From NCBI GenBank assembly GCA_902787975.1, contig CADAIP010000004.1:186001-250000 (forward strand): DNA of 64,000 bases, in the 5' to 3' direction. A program made the translations under genes and the position numbers. Origin of the DNA: Oscillospiraceae bacterium. Its GTDB lineage: Bacteria > Bacillota > Clostridia > Saccharofermentanales > Saccharofermentanaceae. The stretch's first letter is position 1. Every line of letters starts with the position of its first letter. Below, piece after piece: positions 25,930-34,482 of this stretch. A model generated the notes under the pieces. That model ran no database searches. It was not told the origin of the DNA and worked only from the letters and a program-made list of their open reading frames with translations.

Positions 25930-27204
25930 TCAGCTCCCGATAGCAAGCATGCAGGCGAGCTTAGCCTGTTCTTTTGCAAGACTTCCCTGCATATATGCAA
26001 TGTAAGGCGGCTTCATGGGGCCGTCACAGGAAAGTTCAGTAGTAGCGCCCTGCACGAAAGCACCTGCCGCCATGATTACCTGGTCGTCATAACCGGGCAT
26101 GTCCCACGGCACGGGTGTAACAAAGGAATCAACAGGTGAACAGGACTGGATAGCCGTGCAGAACTTGGTCATCTTATCCGGATCTCCGAATTCGACCGTC
26201 TGAACGATGTCACCTCTTGCCTCTGTTGAAGAAGGGCTTGTCTTATATCCTTCACCGCCTAAGATCTCAGCTGCGAAAACGGCACCCTTAAGGCATTCGC
26301 CCACACAAGCCGGCGCTGTGAAAAGACCTCTGGCGATCATCTGGTTTGCTCCCAATGTAGGACCGACTTCGCTTCCGAGACCGGGTGTCGTAAGATGTCT
26401 TGCGGCATTTTCGACCAGATCGGCTCTTCCTGCAATATATCCGCCCGTCCTTGCGATTCCGCCGCCGGGATTCTTAATGAGAGATCCCGCAATTACATCG
26501 GCGCCAACCTCAATGGGTTCTGTCTTTTCGGTGAATTCGCCGTAGCAGTTGTCAACGGCGACGATAATACCTTCCCTTACTGAGTGAACGAGCTCTGCGA
26601 TCTTTTTAATATCTTCGCAAAGAAGAGCTCTTCTTCCCGTATAGCCTCTGGATTTCTGGATGAATACCATCTTTGTCTGGGGCTTTATAGCTGCCCAGAT
26701 GGCATTAAGATCGGGAGTACCGTCCTCTTTGAGATCGACTTCCTCATACTTGATTCCGTATGACATGAGTGACATGTCATTGTTCTCGGAAGATAAGCCG
26801 ATCGTAGCCATAAGGGTATCGTAAGGTCTGCCTGTAACGGAAAGCATGATGTCTCCCGGCCTCAAAGCACCATAGAGCATGGCTGAAATAGCCTGTGAAC
26901 CTGTGCTGATCTGCCATCTTACATAGGCTTTTTCAGCACCGAAAACCTTGGCAAAGATATTTTCGATCTTCTCCCTGCCTACGTCATCGTAGCCATAACC
27001 TGAAGTGGAACCCATGTGGGTATCTGAGAATTTCTCGCTCCTGAATGCATCAAGGACCTTAAGTTCGTTATATGTAACGATGTCATCGATGCGTGCATAA
27101 ACGTCAGCAAGCGACTCTTCAGCCTTAACTGCGGCCTCTATCGCCTTATCACTGACCCCGTATTTTTTGTAATTATCGATAGTTGTCTTAATTATGCTTT
27201 CCAT
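25930..27204 (-). CDS. YnbB-like PLP-dependent enzyme (methionine gamma-lyase family)
   Basis: A 424-residue fold-type I PLP enzyme of the family annotated as aluminium resistance or methionine gamma-lyase family protein. Visible are WQISTGSQAISAMLYGALRPGD (cofactor-binding helix start; core STGSQAI), VAVDNCYGEF with the PLP-contacting aspartate, and GSLIKNPGGGIARTGGYIAG, whose lysine should bind PLP. The true substrate is unknown. No Shine-Dalgarno site precedes the ATG. A perfect TATAAT ends only 8 nt before it, so the transcript may be nearly leaderless. Confidence 0.86.
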   Translation of the reverse strand: MESIIKTTIDNYKKYGVSDKAIEAAVKAEESLADVYARIDDIVTYNELKVLDAFRSEKFSDTHMGSTSGYGYDDVGREKIENIFAKVFGAEKAYVRWQISTGSQAISAMLYGALRPGDIMLSVTGRPYDTLMATIGLSSENNDMSLMSYGIKYEEVDLKEDGTPDLNAIWAAIKPQTKMVFIQKSRGYTGRRALLCEDIKKIAELVHSVREGIIVAVDNCYGEFTEKTEPIEVGADVIAGSLIKNPGGGIARTGGYIAGRADLVENAARHLTTPGLGSEVGPTLGANQMIARGLFTAPACVGECLKGAVFAAEILGGEGYKTSPSSTEARGDIVQTVEFGDPDKMTKFCTAIQSCSPVDSFVTPVPWDMPGYDDQVIMAAGAFVQGATTELSCDGPMKPPYIAYMQGSLAKEQAKLACMLAIGS

Positions 27205-27212
27205 AACTTTTG

Positions 27213-27218
27213 ATTATA
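27213..27218 (-). promoter_or_regulatory. Extended -10 promoter inside the lipid kinase-ynbB gap
   Basis: Minus-strand TGCTATAAT (TG-N-TATAAT, extended -10). Position +1 would be at about 27206, two bases before the ATG of the downstream gene. Confidence 0.45.
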
Positions 27219-27228
27219 GCATAATTAA

Positions 27229-28194
27229 TTAAATATAAAGAGCAAGACGGATAGCTCCGGGATAACATTCAAAAGATACCTTATGGCCGGAGAAATCCTC
27301 TCCGTCATAATTGCCGTTCAGATCCCTTGATCCGGTAGCTTCGACCGTAATTGTCGTCGTTACGAAAACATCAGCTTCCTTGTAGTCCTCATGCTTGCCG
27401 TCCTTGTATTTGGTAAGCAGGAACAAAGATCTGAAAAGGCCTACGGAATCGATCGCGCAGCAGTTTATAAGGCCGTCATCGATCTTCGCATGGGGCGCAG
27501 GACAAAATCCGCTGCCGTAATATGAAGCATTGCAGACCACCAGAAGCGTGAAAGACGACTTCTCTGACTCCGCAGGCTTTCCGTCGCCTCTTAACGCTTT
27601 GTACTTGAAATCGAATTTCCTGTTGCCGAAAAGACAGGACAGGGCCGATGTAATATATGCAGTTTTCCTTATAAGTCTGGAATTGGGATTAGCCAGAACC
27701 TTTCCTTTTGCCCTGAGCTGGACTTCGGTATCAAGACCAATGGATGCGACATTAAGACACCAGGCCGAACTGGAATCGATCTTATTGCCGTTAACATCAT
27801 AGGAAGTGACCTTTATGAGATCCGAATCTTTGACCTTAAAACCGTCCTCAAAGATCGCTTTGACACAGACATCACTGTTGCTTCTGTGGTTCTCGTCCAT
27901 GACGGATCTGGTGAAATCGTTGCCCGTGCCGAGCGGGATAACTGCCATTGGTGTCTTGGATTCAGCAAGGGAATTTGCCACCTCGTGGATGGTGCCGTCA
28001 CCTCCGCAGGCAACTACCAAAAGATCGTCTTCTTTTGCTGCTTTGGAAGCGACTTCGCTTGCATGACCGGCAAACTCCGTATAGACGATCTCAGATTCGC
28101 CTTCATGTTCGCCTGAATACTGTGAATAAGCCGCTTTAAAACGCGCCAGAGCCTGGGAATCCGCCCTGCTGTTTACGATAAATAATTTCTTCAT
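27229..28194 (-). CDS. Diacylglycerol/lipid kinase family protein
   Basis: A 321-residue member of the DgkB/YegS kinase family, which phosphorylates diacylglycerol or related lipids. Motifs are VACGGDGTIHEVANSL (nucleotide binding), VIPLGTGNDFTRS and the acidic DDGLINCCAIDSVG at the C-terminal side. It starts 11 nt after the acyl carrier protein gene with a weak ribosome binding site. Its place behind MarR and an acyl carrier protein suggests a lipid synthesis operon. Confidence 0.9.
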   Translation of the reverse strand: MKKLFIVNSRADSQALARFKAAYSQYSGEHEGESEIVYTEFAGHASEVASKAAKEDDLLVVACGGDGTIHEVANSLAESKTPMAVIPLGTGNDFTRSVMDENHRSNSDVCVKAIFEDGFKVKDSDLIKVTSYDVNGNKIDSSSAWCLNVASIGLDTEVQLRAKGKVLANPNSRLIRKTAYITSALSCLFGNRKFDFKYKALRGDGKPAESEKSSFTLLVVCNASYYGSGFCPAPHAKIDDGLINCCAIDSVGLFRSLFLLTKYKDGKHEDYKEADVFVTTTITVEATGSRDLNGNYDGEDFSGHKVSFECYPGAIRLALYI

Positions 28195-28205
28195 GTACCG
28201 TCAGA

Positions 28206-28469
28206 TCACTTCTGTGCCGAGAGTTTTACCACGACATCGATCATGTCATCTACGGTCTTAACCTCATCAAGGAGTTCATCCGGAAGACGGATGTTGTATG
28301 TCTCCTCAACGTCAATTACAAACTCATAGAGTTGCAGAGAATCAAAGGGCAGATCGGTATTGAACTGGAGTTCAGACGTTATCTCTTCAGGAGATATCTC
28401 GAGCGTCTCGGACATGATGCGGATCACGTCCTCTTTAACCTTCGCTCTCAGGTTATCAGAGTCAGCCAT
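28206..28469 (-). CDS. Acyl carrier protein
   Basis: An 87-residue acidic helical carrier with the phosphopantetheine serine in LPFDSLQLYEF and the usual helices around it. DSL is followed by QLYE rather than the EL(V/I) of standard AcpP, so it may be a second, specialised carrier. ATG 28469 has AAGGAG 10 nt upstream and overlaps the MarR stop by 8 nt. An in-frame extension of 11 codons is not supported. Neighbours: MarR upstream, lipid kinase downstream. Confidence 0.9.
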   Translation of the reverse strand: MADSDNLRAKVKEDVIRIMSETLEISPEEITSELQFNTDLPFDSLQLYEFVIDVEETYNIRLPDELLDEVKTVDDMIDVVVKLSAQK

Positions 28470-28986
28470 CTTGTTTTTTCTCCTTAGCAGTATCTTTAGC
28501 AACCTGTCTTGCGGTTGCTCTTACGTTCTCGGTACTGTCATATCTTCTGAGCTGCTGCTCAACATACTGGTCGACCTCATTTACAAGGTCGAGAAGATGC
28601 TTTCTGTCATCTGCATCGTATCCTGCAAGGATATGTTTTGCCAATACTCTGTGGAACTTGCTGTTCATTCTGCATGCAAGCTTACCGGTATGTGTAAGGC
28701 TGATCCTTACAATACGCTTATCACGCTTATCACGTTCTCTGTGTACATAACCCTTTTTGACAAGCCTGTCTATTGCTACAGTCAAAGTACCCGTGGTAAT
28801 ACCAAGGTCTTCAGCGGTATTAGTCATCGTGCGTGCGTCGTAGGGTCCGATTGCTGTAAGGGTGTGCATCTCTGCTATGGACAGGTCCTTGAAGTAACCT
28901 GCCTGAAGAGATTTTTCTTCTGTCAAAACAACATTTTCAAAGATCCTTACCAGGGCCTCTGACATCTGTTCTTCTTCGCTCAGCAA
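28462..28986 (-). CDS. MarR-family transcriptional regulator (TTG start)
   Basis: A 174-residue winged-helix repressor. The helix-turn-helix MTNTAEDLGITTGTLTVAIDRLVKKGYV and wing RERDKRDKRIVRISLT (both given here only as landmarks) are typical. The start is TTG 28986 with GGGAGAG upstream. A palindrome covers its promoter, so it should repress itself. Its coupling to an acyl carrier protein resembles FabT-type regulators of fatty acid synthesis, although no fab genes lie in the window. Confidence 0.88.
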   Translation of the reverse strand: MLSEEEQMSEALVRIFENVVLTEEKSLQAGYFKDLSIAEMHTLTAIGPYDARTMTNTAEDLGITTGTLTVAIDRLVKKGYVHRERDKRDKRIVRISLTHTGKLACRMNSKFHRVLAKHILAGYDADDRKHLLDLVNEVDQYVEQQLRRYDSTENVRATARQVAKDTAKEKKQDG

Positions 28987-29005
28987 AACAGTCTCTCCCT
29001 TATGA

Positions 29006-29032
29006 TTTGATATACAAAATAATTATATCAAA
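29006..29032 (-). promoter_or_regulatory. Promoter and inverted-repeat operator of marR-acp
   Basis: TTTGATATA (29006-29014) and TATATCAAA (29024-29032) are perfect inverted 9-bp arms with a 9-nt spacer. The -10 TATAAT (minus strand, 29027-29022) lies inside the upstream arm. The TTTGA/TCAAA core is the same as in FabT-type operators known from streptococci. A second short palindrome, CAAATATTTG, begins at 29029. Confidence 0.7.
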
Positions 29033-29082
29033 TATTTGAGAAAGTAAACCATACCTACTTTTAAAAAGTTCGGAGTACAGGA

Positions 29083-30003
29083 TTATTTTGCGGTCCTTAA
29101 TGCCTTCTTATCGCTGTTAATAAGAATCAGGGCGATGACAACGACAATCATACCCACACCGCCACAAATGAGCGTAATGGCATCACCGACGATATAATCC
29201 TGCAGCAGCAGGCCTCCATAGGTTCCCATCAGGTTGAACAGTATATGAGTTAATACCGTTATCTTGATCGAATGGTATTTGTATCTCATATATCCCAGTA
29301 TGAGACCTAAAAAGGCTGCATAGAGCACCTGTACAATGATAAGGTGCATAGCTCCGAAAAGAACAGCGGAGACTGCGATGGCAACACCGGGCTTTACGCC
29401 TGCTTTTTCGAGGAGTCCGTATGTGACACCTCTGAAGCAAAGCTCCTCAAGAATTGGTCCTAAAATAATTCCATAGACGATCGTAATAAGTGCATCTGAC
29501 GCAAGACCGGATGCTTCGATCAACTCAGCATATTCTTCCATGGCCTGCGGAATTACCTTATCCGCAATCGTCATGAAGGCATTAATGAAGAAATACAAAC
29601 CTATAACTGCACACACTAAAGCTATTACAGATTTGACACCGAATACTTCGCCAAGCTTAACCTTCGGACTCTTCTTTACAAATCCCTTGTAAAGCCAGAT
29701 TGAAAAGACGATCAATCCTATTACCGCATATATCAGGTATGCAATAAACGCATATTTTTCGTTGAAGATTTTGAGCATCTCGGAATAAAGATCGAGAGGG
29801 TCAACGGATGCAGCAGCCTTTTGTGCTGTTTCCGCAGCCGCAATCATAAGAAACGGGAACTGCGCAGCCGTCTGTATCATCATAAGGACAGCCATGGGAA
29901 CAAAAGCAAGGAAGATAAATCCTACGCGGATTTTCTTCTTCGCCGGTTCAGCTGCTGCCGGAATCTCTGTTTTCTGTTCCTGAATGATGTTATTCTCACT
30001 CAT
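29083..30003 (-). CDS. CPBP-family intramembrane metalloprotease
   Basis: A 306-residue membrane protein with about eight spans after a short cytoplasmic start. The CPBP (Abi/CAAX protease-like) motifs are present: EELCFRG with the double glutamate and arginine, FGAMHL with a histidine, and LTHILFN. GGGGG lies 7 nt from ATG 30003. It follows mutS2 with a 12-nt gap. Target unknown. Confidence 0.88.
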   Translation of the reverse strand: MSENNIIQEQKTEIPAAAEPAKKKIRVGFIFLAFVPMAVLMMIQTAAQFPFLMIAAAETAQKAAASVDPLDLYSEMLKIFNEKYAFIAYLIYAVIGLIVFSIWLYKGFVKKSPKVKLGEVFGVKSVIALVCAVIGLYFFINAFMTIADKVIPQAMEEYAELIEASGLASDALITIVYGIILGPILEELCFRGVTYGLLEKAGVKPGVAIAVSAVLFGAMHLIIVQVLYAAFLGLILGYMRYKYHSIKITVLTHILFNLMGTYGGLLLQDYIVGDAITLICGGVGMIVVVIALILINSDKKALRTAK

Positions 30004-30015
30004 ACTTTTACCCCC

Positions 30016-32511
30016 TTATCTGAACTTAACAATGGTTACTCCCGCATCGCCCTCTCCCTGGGCGCCTGCTCTGAATGATTCAACCCTGTCATCTTTTATG
30101 AGCATATCCTGAACGCATGCTCTTAATGCACCCGTTCCTTTTCCGTGAACGATCCTTGCATCCTTGATTCCTGCAAGCACACAGTCCTCAAGATATCTGG
30201 CAAGGCTCGATTCGGCTTCTGCAGTGGTCATGCCGATGAGCATAAGCTCCGACATTGTCGAAGAAGCACTGTTGAACTTGACCTTGGAAAGATCTTCAGC
30301 GCCGCTCTTAACTGCTCTTCCTCTTGCTTTTGAAGCTGCTTTACCGTTCTTTGTTCTCATGAACTCATCACGCTGAGATTTAGTAGGCATCATAAGCTGG
30401 CTCTTCTTTACGGCGATCTTCATACTTCCGCAGAGGATGTTGACCGATCCGCTCTTTGAAAGGTCGGAATCGGCAATACCTGTCTGTCCCAAAGACGGTA
30501 CATAGTAGCACTCACCCTTGATAACTTCCTTAACAGGCTCGCCGCTTAAAGCAACGGATTCAACTGCTTCATCGTCATCAGCCTCAAGATTGTTAATACC
30601 CGCTCTGAGCTTTCTTCTTATCTTGTCGAGTTCCTTCTCACGCTCAGCCCTGTTCATATCCTTGGATCTGCGTCTGAGCTCGCGGAGTTCGTCACTCAAT
30701 TCCTTCTCCTGCTCTTCAAGAAGCTTCTTCTGCTCAGCACGCATATCGTTTAAGATCTTAGTCTTGGACTGCTTGAGCTTTGTATTTTCTTCTTCAAGAC
30801 GTGCCTTTTCTGCCTTAAGCTCAATATTGAGCCTGTCATTTTCACGGGCAAGATCCTCAGCCCTCTTGGATTCTTCTTCTGCCTTTGCAATGAGAGCTTC
30901 ATAGTTGAGCTCGTCTGAAGACATTCTTGTCCTTGCATTATCAAGAATATGCTTAGCAAGGCCCAGTTTGCTGGAAATGACAAAAGCATTGGAAGAACCC
31001 GGTCTTCCCGTGATCAACTTATATGTAGGAGCCAAAGTCTCCGTATCGAATTCGCAGGAAGCGTTCATTACACCTTCAGTGATCTCGGCATAACCCTTGA
31101 GTTCCCTGTAGTGTGTCGTAGCCATAACGACACAGTTCTTCTTTCTGAGTTCCTCAATTATCGATATGGCAAGCGCAGCACCTTCTGCAGGGTCAGTACC
31201 TGAACCAAGCTCGTCGAGAAGCACCAGGGACTTGCCTCTGATGTTCTTCAGGATGAATACGATATTGGACATGTGTGCCGAGAAAGTAGAAAGGCTCTCT
31301 TCGATGCTCTGTTCGTCTCCGATGTCAGCAAGCACCCTGTCGAAAACGCATACTTCAGATCCGCTGTCTGCAGGGATCGGAAGTCCCGACATTGTCATGA
31401 GGACCAAAAGTCCGCAAGTCTTAAGAGATACCGTCTTACCGCCCGTGTTAGGTCCGGTAACGACTAAAGAATCGTACTTGTCACCGACATTGATATCTAC
31501 CGGAACAACGTTTTCCCTGGGGATCAGAGGATGTCTTGCACCCTTAAGATCGATCCTTCCGTCCGTATTGAGTGAAGGACAGAAAGAATCGTTCTCCACG
31601 CCGTATTCGGCCTTTGCGAAAACATAATCAAGTTTGGATGCGATCTCAATGTTGTTCTCAAAGAGATCCTTTACCGCTACGACCTCATTTGTGAAGTTCT
31701 TTAAGATCCTCTGGATCTCTGCCTGTTCTGCAAAGTTAAGCTCTGCGATCTTGTTGTTCGCCTCAACAACGCTCATCGGCTCTATAAAGAGTGTCTGTCC
31801 GGAAGATGAAGCACCGTGAACGATACCTTCGATCCTTCCGTTGAAATCCGCCTTAACGGGAATGCAGTATCTGCCTTCCCTGAGCGTTACGATGCTCTCC
31901 TGGAGCATGTCCGCATGATTGGAGATAACGCGGTCTAAAAGCGACCTTATGCCGCCTGCAACGTTTTTACGCTCTCTTCTGATCGAAGACAGTTCCTTGC
32001 TGGCTCTGTCTGATACTTCATCCTGACCTAAGATAGACATATCGATCTTCTCGAGCAGGCTGTCACAGACCTGAAGCCTGTCTACAAAAGCACAGATATC
32101 AGGCTCCGTCTCGTCAACAAGAGGCGAACCTGCTGATCTTGCCTTTGATATGGCTTTTCTGATCTCGTCTGAAGCCCTCAAAAAAGAAGCAACTTCCAAA
32201 AGCTGGCCGCATGTGAGGGTACCATCTGCATTTGCATATAAGAGTGACTCTCTTAAGTCTCTCATTCCGCTCAAAGGAAGCATGCCAAATCTCATTATGT
32301 GATCCATTGCCTGCCTTGTGAATGAGAGTTCCTGTGTTACATAATCGATGTCACAGCACGGAGCCATATTCTCCACGAGTTCACGCCCGTAAGCAGTTCT
32401 GGCCTTTGAAGTTACCGTCTCCCTGATCTTATTAAATTCAAGCGTATTCAAGACACGCCCACGGATCTTCTTCCGTTCGAGGCTGTCTTCAAAGCTCATA
32501 AATTCGTACAT
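30016..32511 (-). CDS. mutS2: Endonuclease MutS2
   Basis: MutS homologue that suppresses recombination and acts in ribosome rescue. It lacks the mismatch-recognition domain of MutS. In order: lever/core domains, the ATPase with Walker A TGPNTGGKT and Walker B VLLDELGSGTDPAEGA, a long Glu/Lys/Arg-rich coiled coil (about 510-640), a KOW-like stretch and a C-terminal Smr endonuclease domain with IVHGKGTGALR. 831 residues, slightly longer than usual. It lies 28 nt behind pfkA. Confidence 0.95.
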   Translation of the reverse strand: MYEFMSFEDSLERKKIRGRVLNTLEFNKIRETVTSKARTAYGRELVENMAPCCDIDYVTQELSFTRQAMDHIMRFGMLPLSGMRDLRESLLYANADGTLTCGQLLEVASFLRASDEIRKAISKARSAGSPLVDETEPDICAFVDRLQVCDSLLEKIDMSILGQDEVSDRASKELSSIRRERKNVAGGIRSLLDRVISNHADMLQESIVTLREGRYCIPVKADFNGRIEGIVHGASSSGQTLFIEPMSVVEANNKIAELNFAEQAEIQRILKNFTNEVVAVKDLFENNIEIASKLDYVFAKAEYGVENDSFCPSLNTDGRIDLKGARHPLIPRENVVPVDINVGDKYDSLVVTGPNTGGKTVSLKTCGLLVLMTMSGLPIPADSGSEVCVFDRVLADIGDEQSIEESLSTFSAHMSNIVFILKNIRGKSLVLLDELGSGTDPAEGAALAISIIEELRKKNCVVMATTHYRELKGYAEITEGVMNASCEFDTETLAPTYKLITGRPGSSNAFVISSKLGLAKHILDNARTRMSSDELNYEALIAKAEEESKRAEDLARENDRLNIELKAEKARLEEENTKLKQSKTKILNDMRAEQKKLLEEQEKELSDELRELRRRSKDMNRAEREKELDKIRRKLRAGINNLEADDDEAVESVALSGEPVKEVIKGECYYVPSLGQTGIADSDLSKSGSVNILCGSMKIAVKKSQLMMPTKSQRDEFMRTKNGKAASKARGRAVKSGAEDLSKVKFNSASSTMSELMLIGMTTAEAESSLARYLEDCVLAGIKDARIVHGKGTGALRACVQDMLIKDDRVESFRAGAQGEGDAGVTIVKFR

Positions 32512-32539
32512 GGTCTATTCCCTGTTAAATGCCCGGCTG

Positions 32540-33595
32540 TCAGCCAAGTCTCTTAACGTTTGCAATGGCTTCGGGAGTGATCGTCTTAGTCATCTCGAGA
32601 CCTGTCTCGATATCAACGTCAGTGATCTCGCCGTGCTGCATGCAAACGAGTCTGTTAAATCTCTTCTCAACGAGACAGTCGATAGCCTTGATGCCCATGA
32701 GGCTTGCGATAGTTCTGTCTCTTAATGTCGGCGAACCGCCTCTCTGGATGTGTCCGAGGATCGTAGGACGGGCCTCGATGCCGGTTGCTTCCTCGATCTG
32801 CTTTGCGATATCTTCAGCTTTGCAGACACCCTCAGCAACGATAACAATGTAGTGCTTCTTACCTGTATTGCGTCCGTCAAGGATAACTCTCAAAACGTCT
32901 CTGTTAAAGTCAAAAGAAACTTCAGGAATGAGGATGCTTTCAGCACCAGTGGCGATACCTACATTAAGTGCAATCCATCCTGCATTTCTTCCCATTACTT
33001 CGATAACAGAGCAGCGCTCGTGGGATGAAGCTGTATCTCTGAGCTTATCAATGCACTGCATGGCTGTATTCATGGCTGTATCGTAGCCGATAGTATATTC
33101 GGTTGAAGCGATATCGTTGTCGATAGTGCCCGGTATACCGATAACAGGCATACCGATCCTTGCCAAAGCTCTTGCGCCCTTGTAGGAACCATCACCGCCG
33201 ATAACAATAAGGGCATCGAGCTCATATGCCTCCATCATGCGCGCACCCTTCAGAACACCCTGGTCAGTCATGAATGACTTGGATCTTGCCGTCATAAGGA
33301 ATGTACCGCCGCGCTGGAGTGTCTCCGAAACGCTTCTGCCGTCAAGCTGCTTGATCTCGCCCTTCCAAAGTCCGTGGTAACCTCTGGTTACACCGTACAT
33401 CTCAAAGCCGGCATTGATGCCTGCCCTTACAACGGATCTGATCGCCGCATTCATTCCGGGCGCATCGCCGCCGCTCGTAAGCACGCCTACGCGCTTAATG
33501 GGTTCTACTGTGCTCGTATCTATAGTGTCATAGTTTACAGCCTTCAAAGTATTGATCTCAGGAAGGTTGTTCTCATCATAAAGAAGTCTACCCAT
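32540..33595 (-). CDS. pfkA: ATP-dependent 6-phosphofructokinase
   Basis: Glycolytic enzyme converting fructose 6-phosphate to fructose 1,6-bisphosphate. Motifs: GVLTSGGDAPGMNAAIR, VIGGDGSYKGA (GGDGS with a Gly, as in ATP users), the catalytic GTIDND and the substrate block EVMGRNAGWIAL. At 351 residues it has about 33 extra residues before the first beta strand. ATG 33595 is chosen since GGAGG is 7 nt upstream; the open frame runs 27 codons further without a ribosome binding site and would overlap the terminator of the sirtuin gene. A TATAAT at 33635-33640 (minus strand) is the likely -10. Confidence 0.94.
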   Translation of the reverse strand: MGRLLYDENNLPEINTLKAVNYDTIDTSTVEPIKRVGVLTSGGDAPGMNAAIRSVVRAGINAGFEMYGVTRGYHGLWKGEIKQLDGRSVSETLQRGGTFLMTARSKSFMTDQGVLKGARMMEAYELDALIVIGGDGSYKGARALARIGMPVIGIPGTIDNDIASTEYTIGYDTAMNTAMQCIDKLRDTASSHERCSVIEVMGRNAGWIALNVGIATGAESILIPEVSFDFNRDVLRVILDGRNTGKKHYIVIVAEGVCKAEDIAKQIEEATGIEARPTILGHIQRGGSPTLRDRTIASLMGIKAIDCLVEKRFNRLVCMQHGEITDVDIETGLEMTKTITPEAIANVKRLG

Positions 33596-33642
33596 AATAA
33601 TTCCTCCGAAAATCAAAAAGATTATCCGGGACATATTATACA

Positions 33643-33675
33643 CTAAAAGAAAATGCCTAATTATATAATCAGGCA
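33643..33675 (-). terminator. Terminator of the uvrB-dnaE-sirtuin operon
   Basis: Minus-strand hairpin TGCCT...AGGCA with a self-complementary ATTATATAAT top (33654-33675), followed by TTTTCTTTT. Confidence 0.75.
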
Positions 33676-33719
33676 CAAAACTTCATACCTTATTGCTATA
33701 ATTCGGATTTCCGACAGAT

Positions 33720-34469
33720 TCAGGCGTCGAGCTTGATGGAATCCATTACTTCGCCGATATTGTCATGGAAAACGAGCGCAGCCGTCCTGTCGGCGAATGT
33801 CTTGTCACGGTTGATAACAATCAGATATTTGCCGCTGAAATCATATGCAAGTGAAGCTGCCGGCTGAACGGCAAGAGACGTTCCTCCGATGATCAGGCAG
33901 TCAGCTCTGAAAACGAGTCTTTTGGATTCGATCCATGCAGTTTGCGGAAGACCTTCACCATACAAAGTAACATCAGGCCTTACCATTCCACCGCACTTCG
34001 GGCACTTCGCAATCGGCCCTTCTGATTTGAATATGAAATCGTAAGGATACTTCTCATGACACTTCATGCAGTAATTGCGGTATGTCGTACCATGCACTTC
34101 CTGTACGTTCTTGCTCCCCGCCCTCTGATGAAGACCATCGATATTCTGTGTGATTATTCCGTCAAGCTTGCCGGCTTTTTCCATCTCAGCAAGCTTATAG
34201 TGTGTTCTGTTAGGCTCAATGCCGGCAGTGTTGAGCTTCTGCCTGTAGAACTCATAGAAAACTTCCGGATGGTCGATAAGGCAGTCTATGCTCAAAAGAT
34301 ATTCCGGACTGTATCTGTCGAACTTGACATCGTGCTGGTTATAAAGTCCGTCCTTGCTTCTGAAGTCGGGAATTCCGCTCTCGGTCGACACACCGGCGCC
34401 GCCGAAAAAGACGATATGCTTACACTCTCTTATAATCCTGTTAAGTTCAGCAACTTTTTGTTCGTCCAT
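33720..34469 (-). CDS. NAD-dependent protein deacylase, Sir2 family
   Basis: A 249-residue sirtuin. FGGAGVSTESGIPDFRS binds NAD, TQNIDGLHQRAG and the catalytic histidine in EVHGT are intact, and a structural zinc site is formed by CMKCH and CPKCG. It starts 13 nt after dnaE with AAAGGAGG 7 nt from the ATG, so it is the last gene of the uvrB-dnaE operon. A sirtuin in a repair operon could deacetylate repair or replication proteins; this is inference. Confidence 0.93.
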   Translation of the reverse strand: MDEQKVAELNRIIRECKHIVFFGGAGVSTESGIPDFRSKDGLYNQHDVKFDRYSPEYLLSIDCLIDHPEVFYEFYRQKLNTAGIEPNRTHYKLAEMEKAGKLDGIITQNIDGLHQRAGSKNVQEVHGTTYRNYCMKCHEKYPYDFIFKSEGPIAKCPKCGGMVRPDVTLYGEGLPQTAWIESKRLVFRADCLIIGGTSLAVQPAASLAYDFSGKYLIVINRDKTFADRTAALVFHDNIGEVMDSIKLDA

Positions 34470-34482
34470 GAATATGCCTCCT

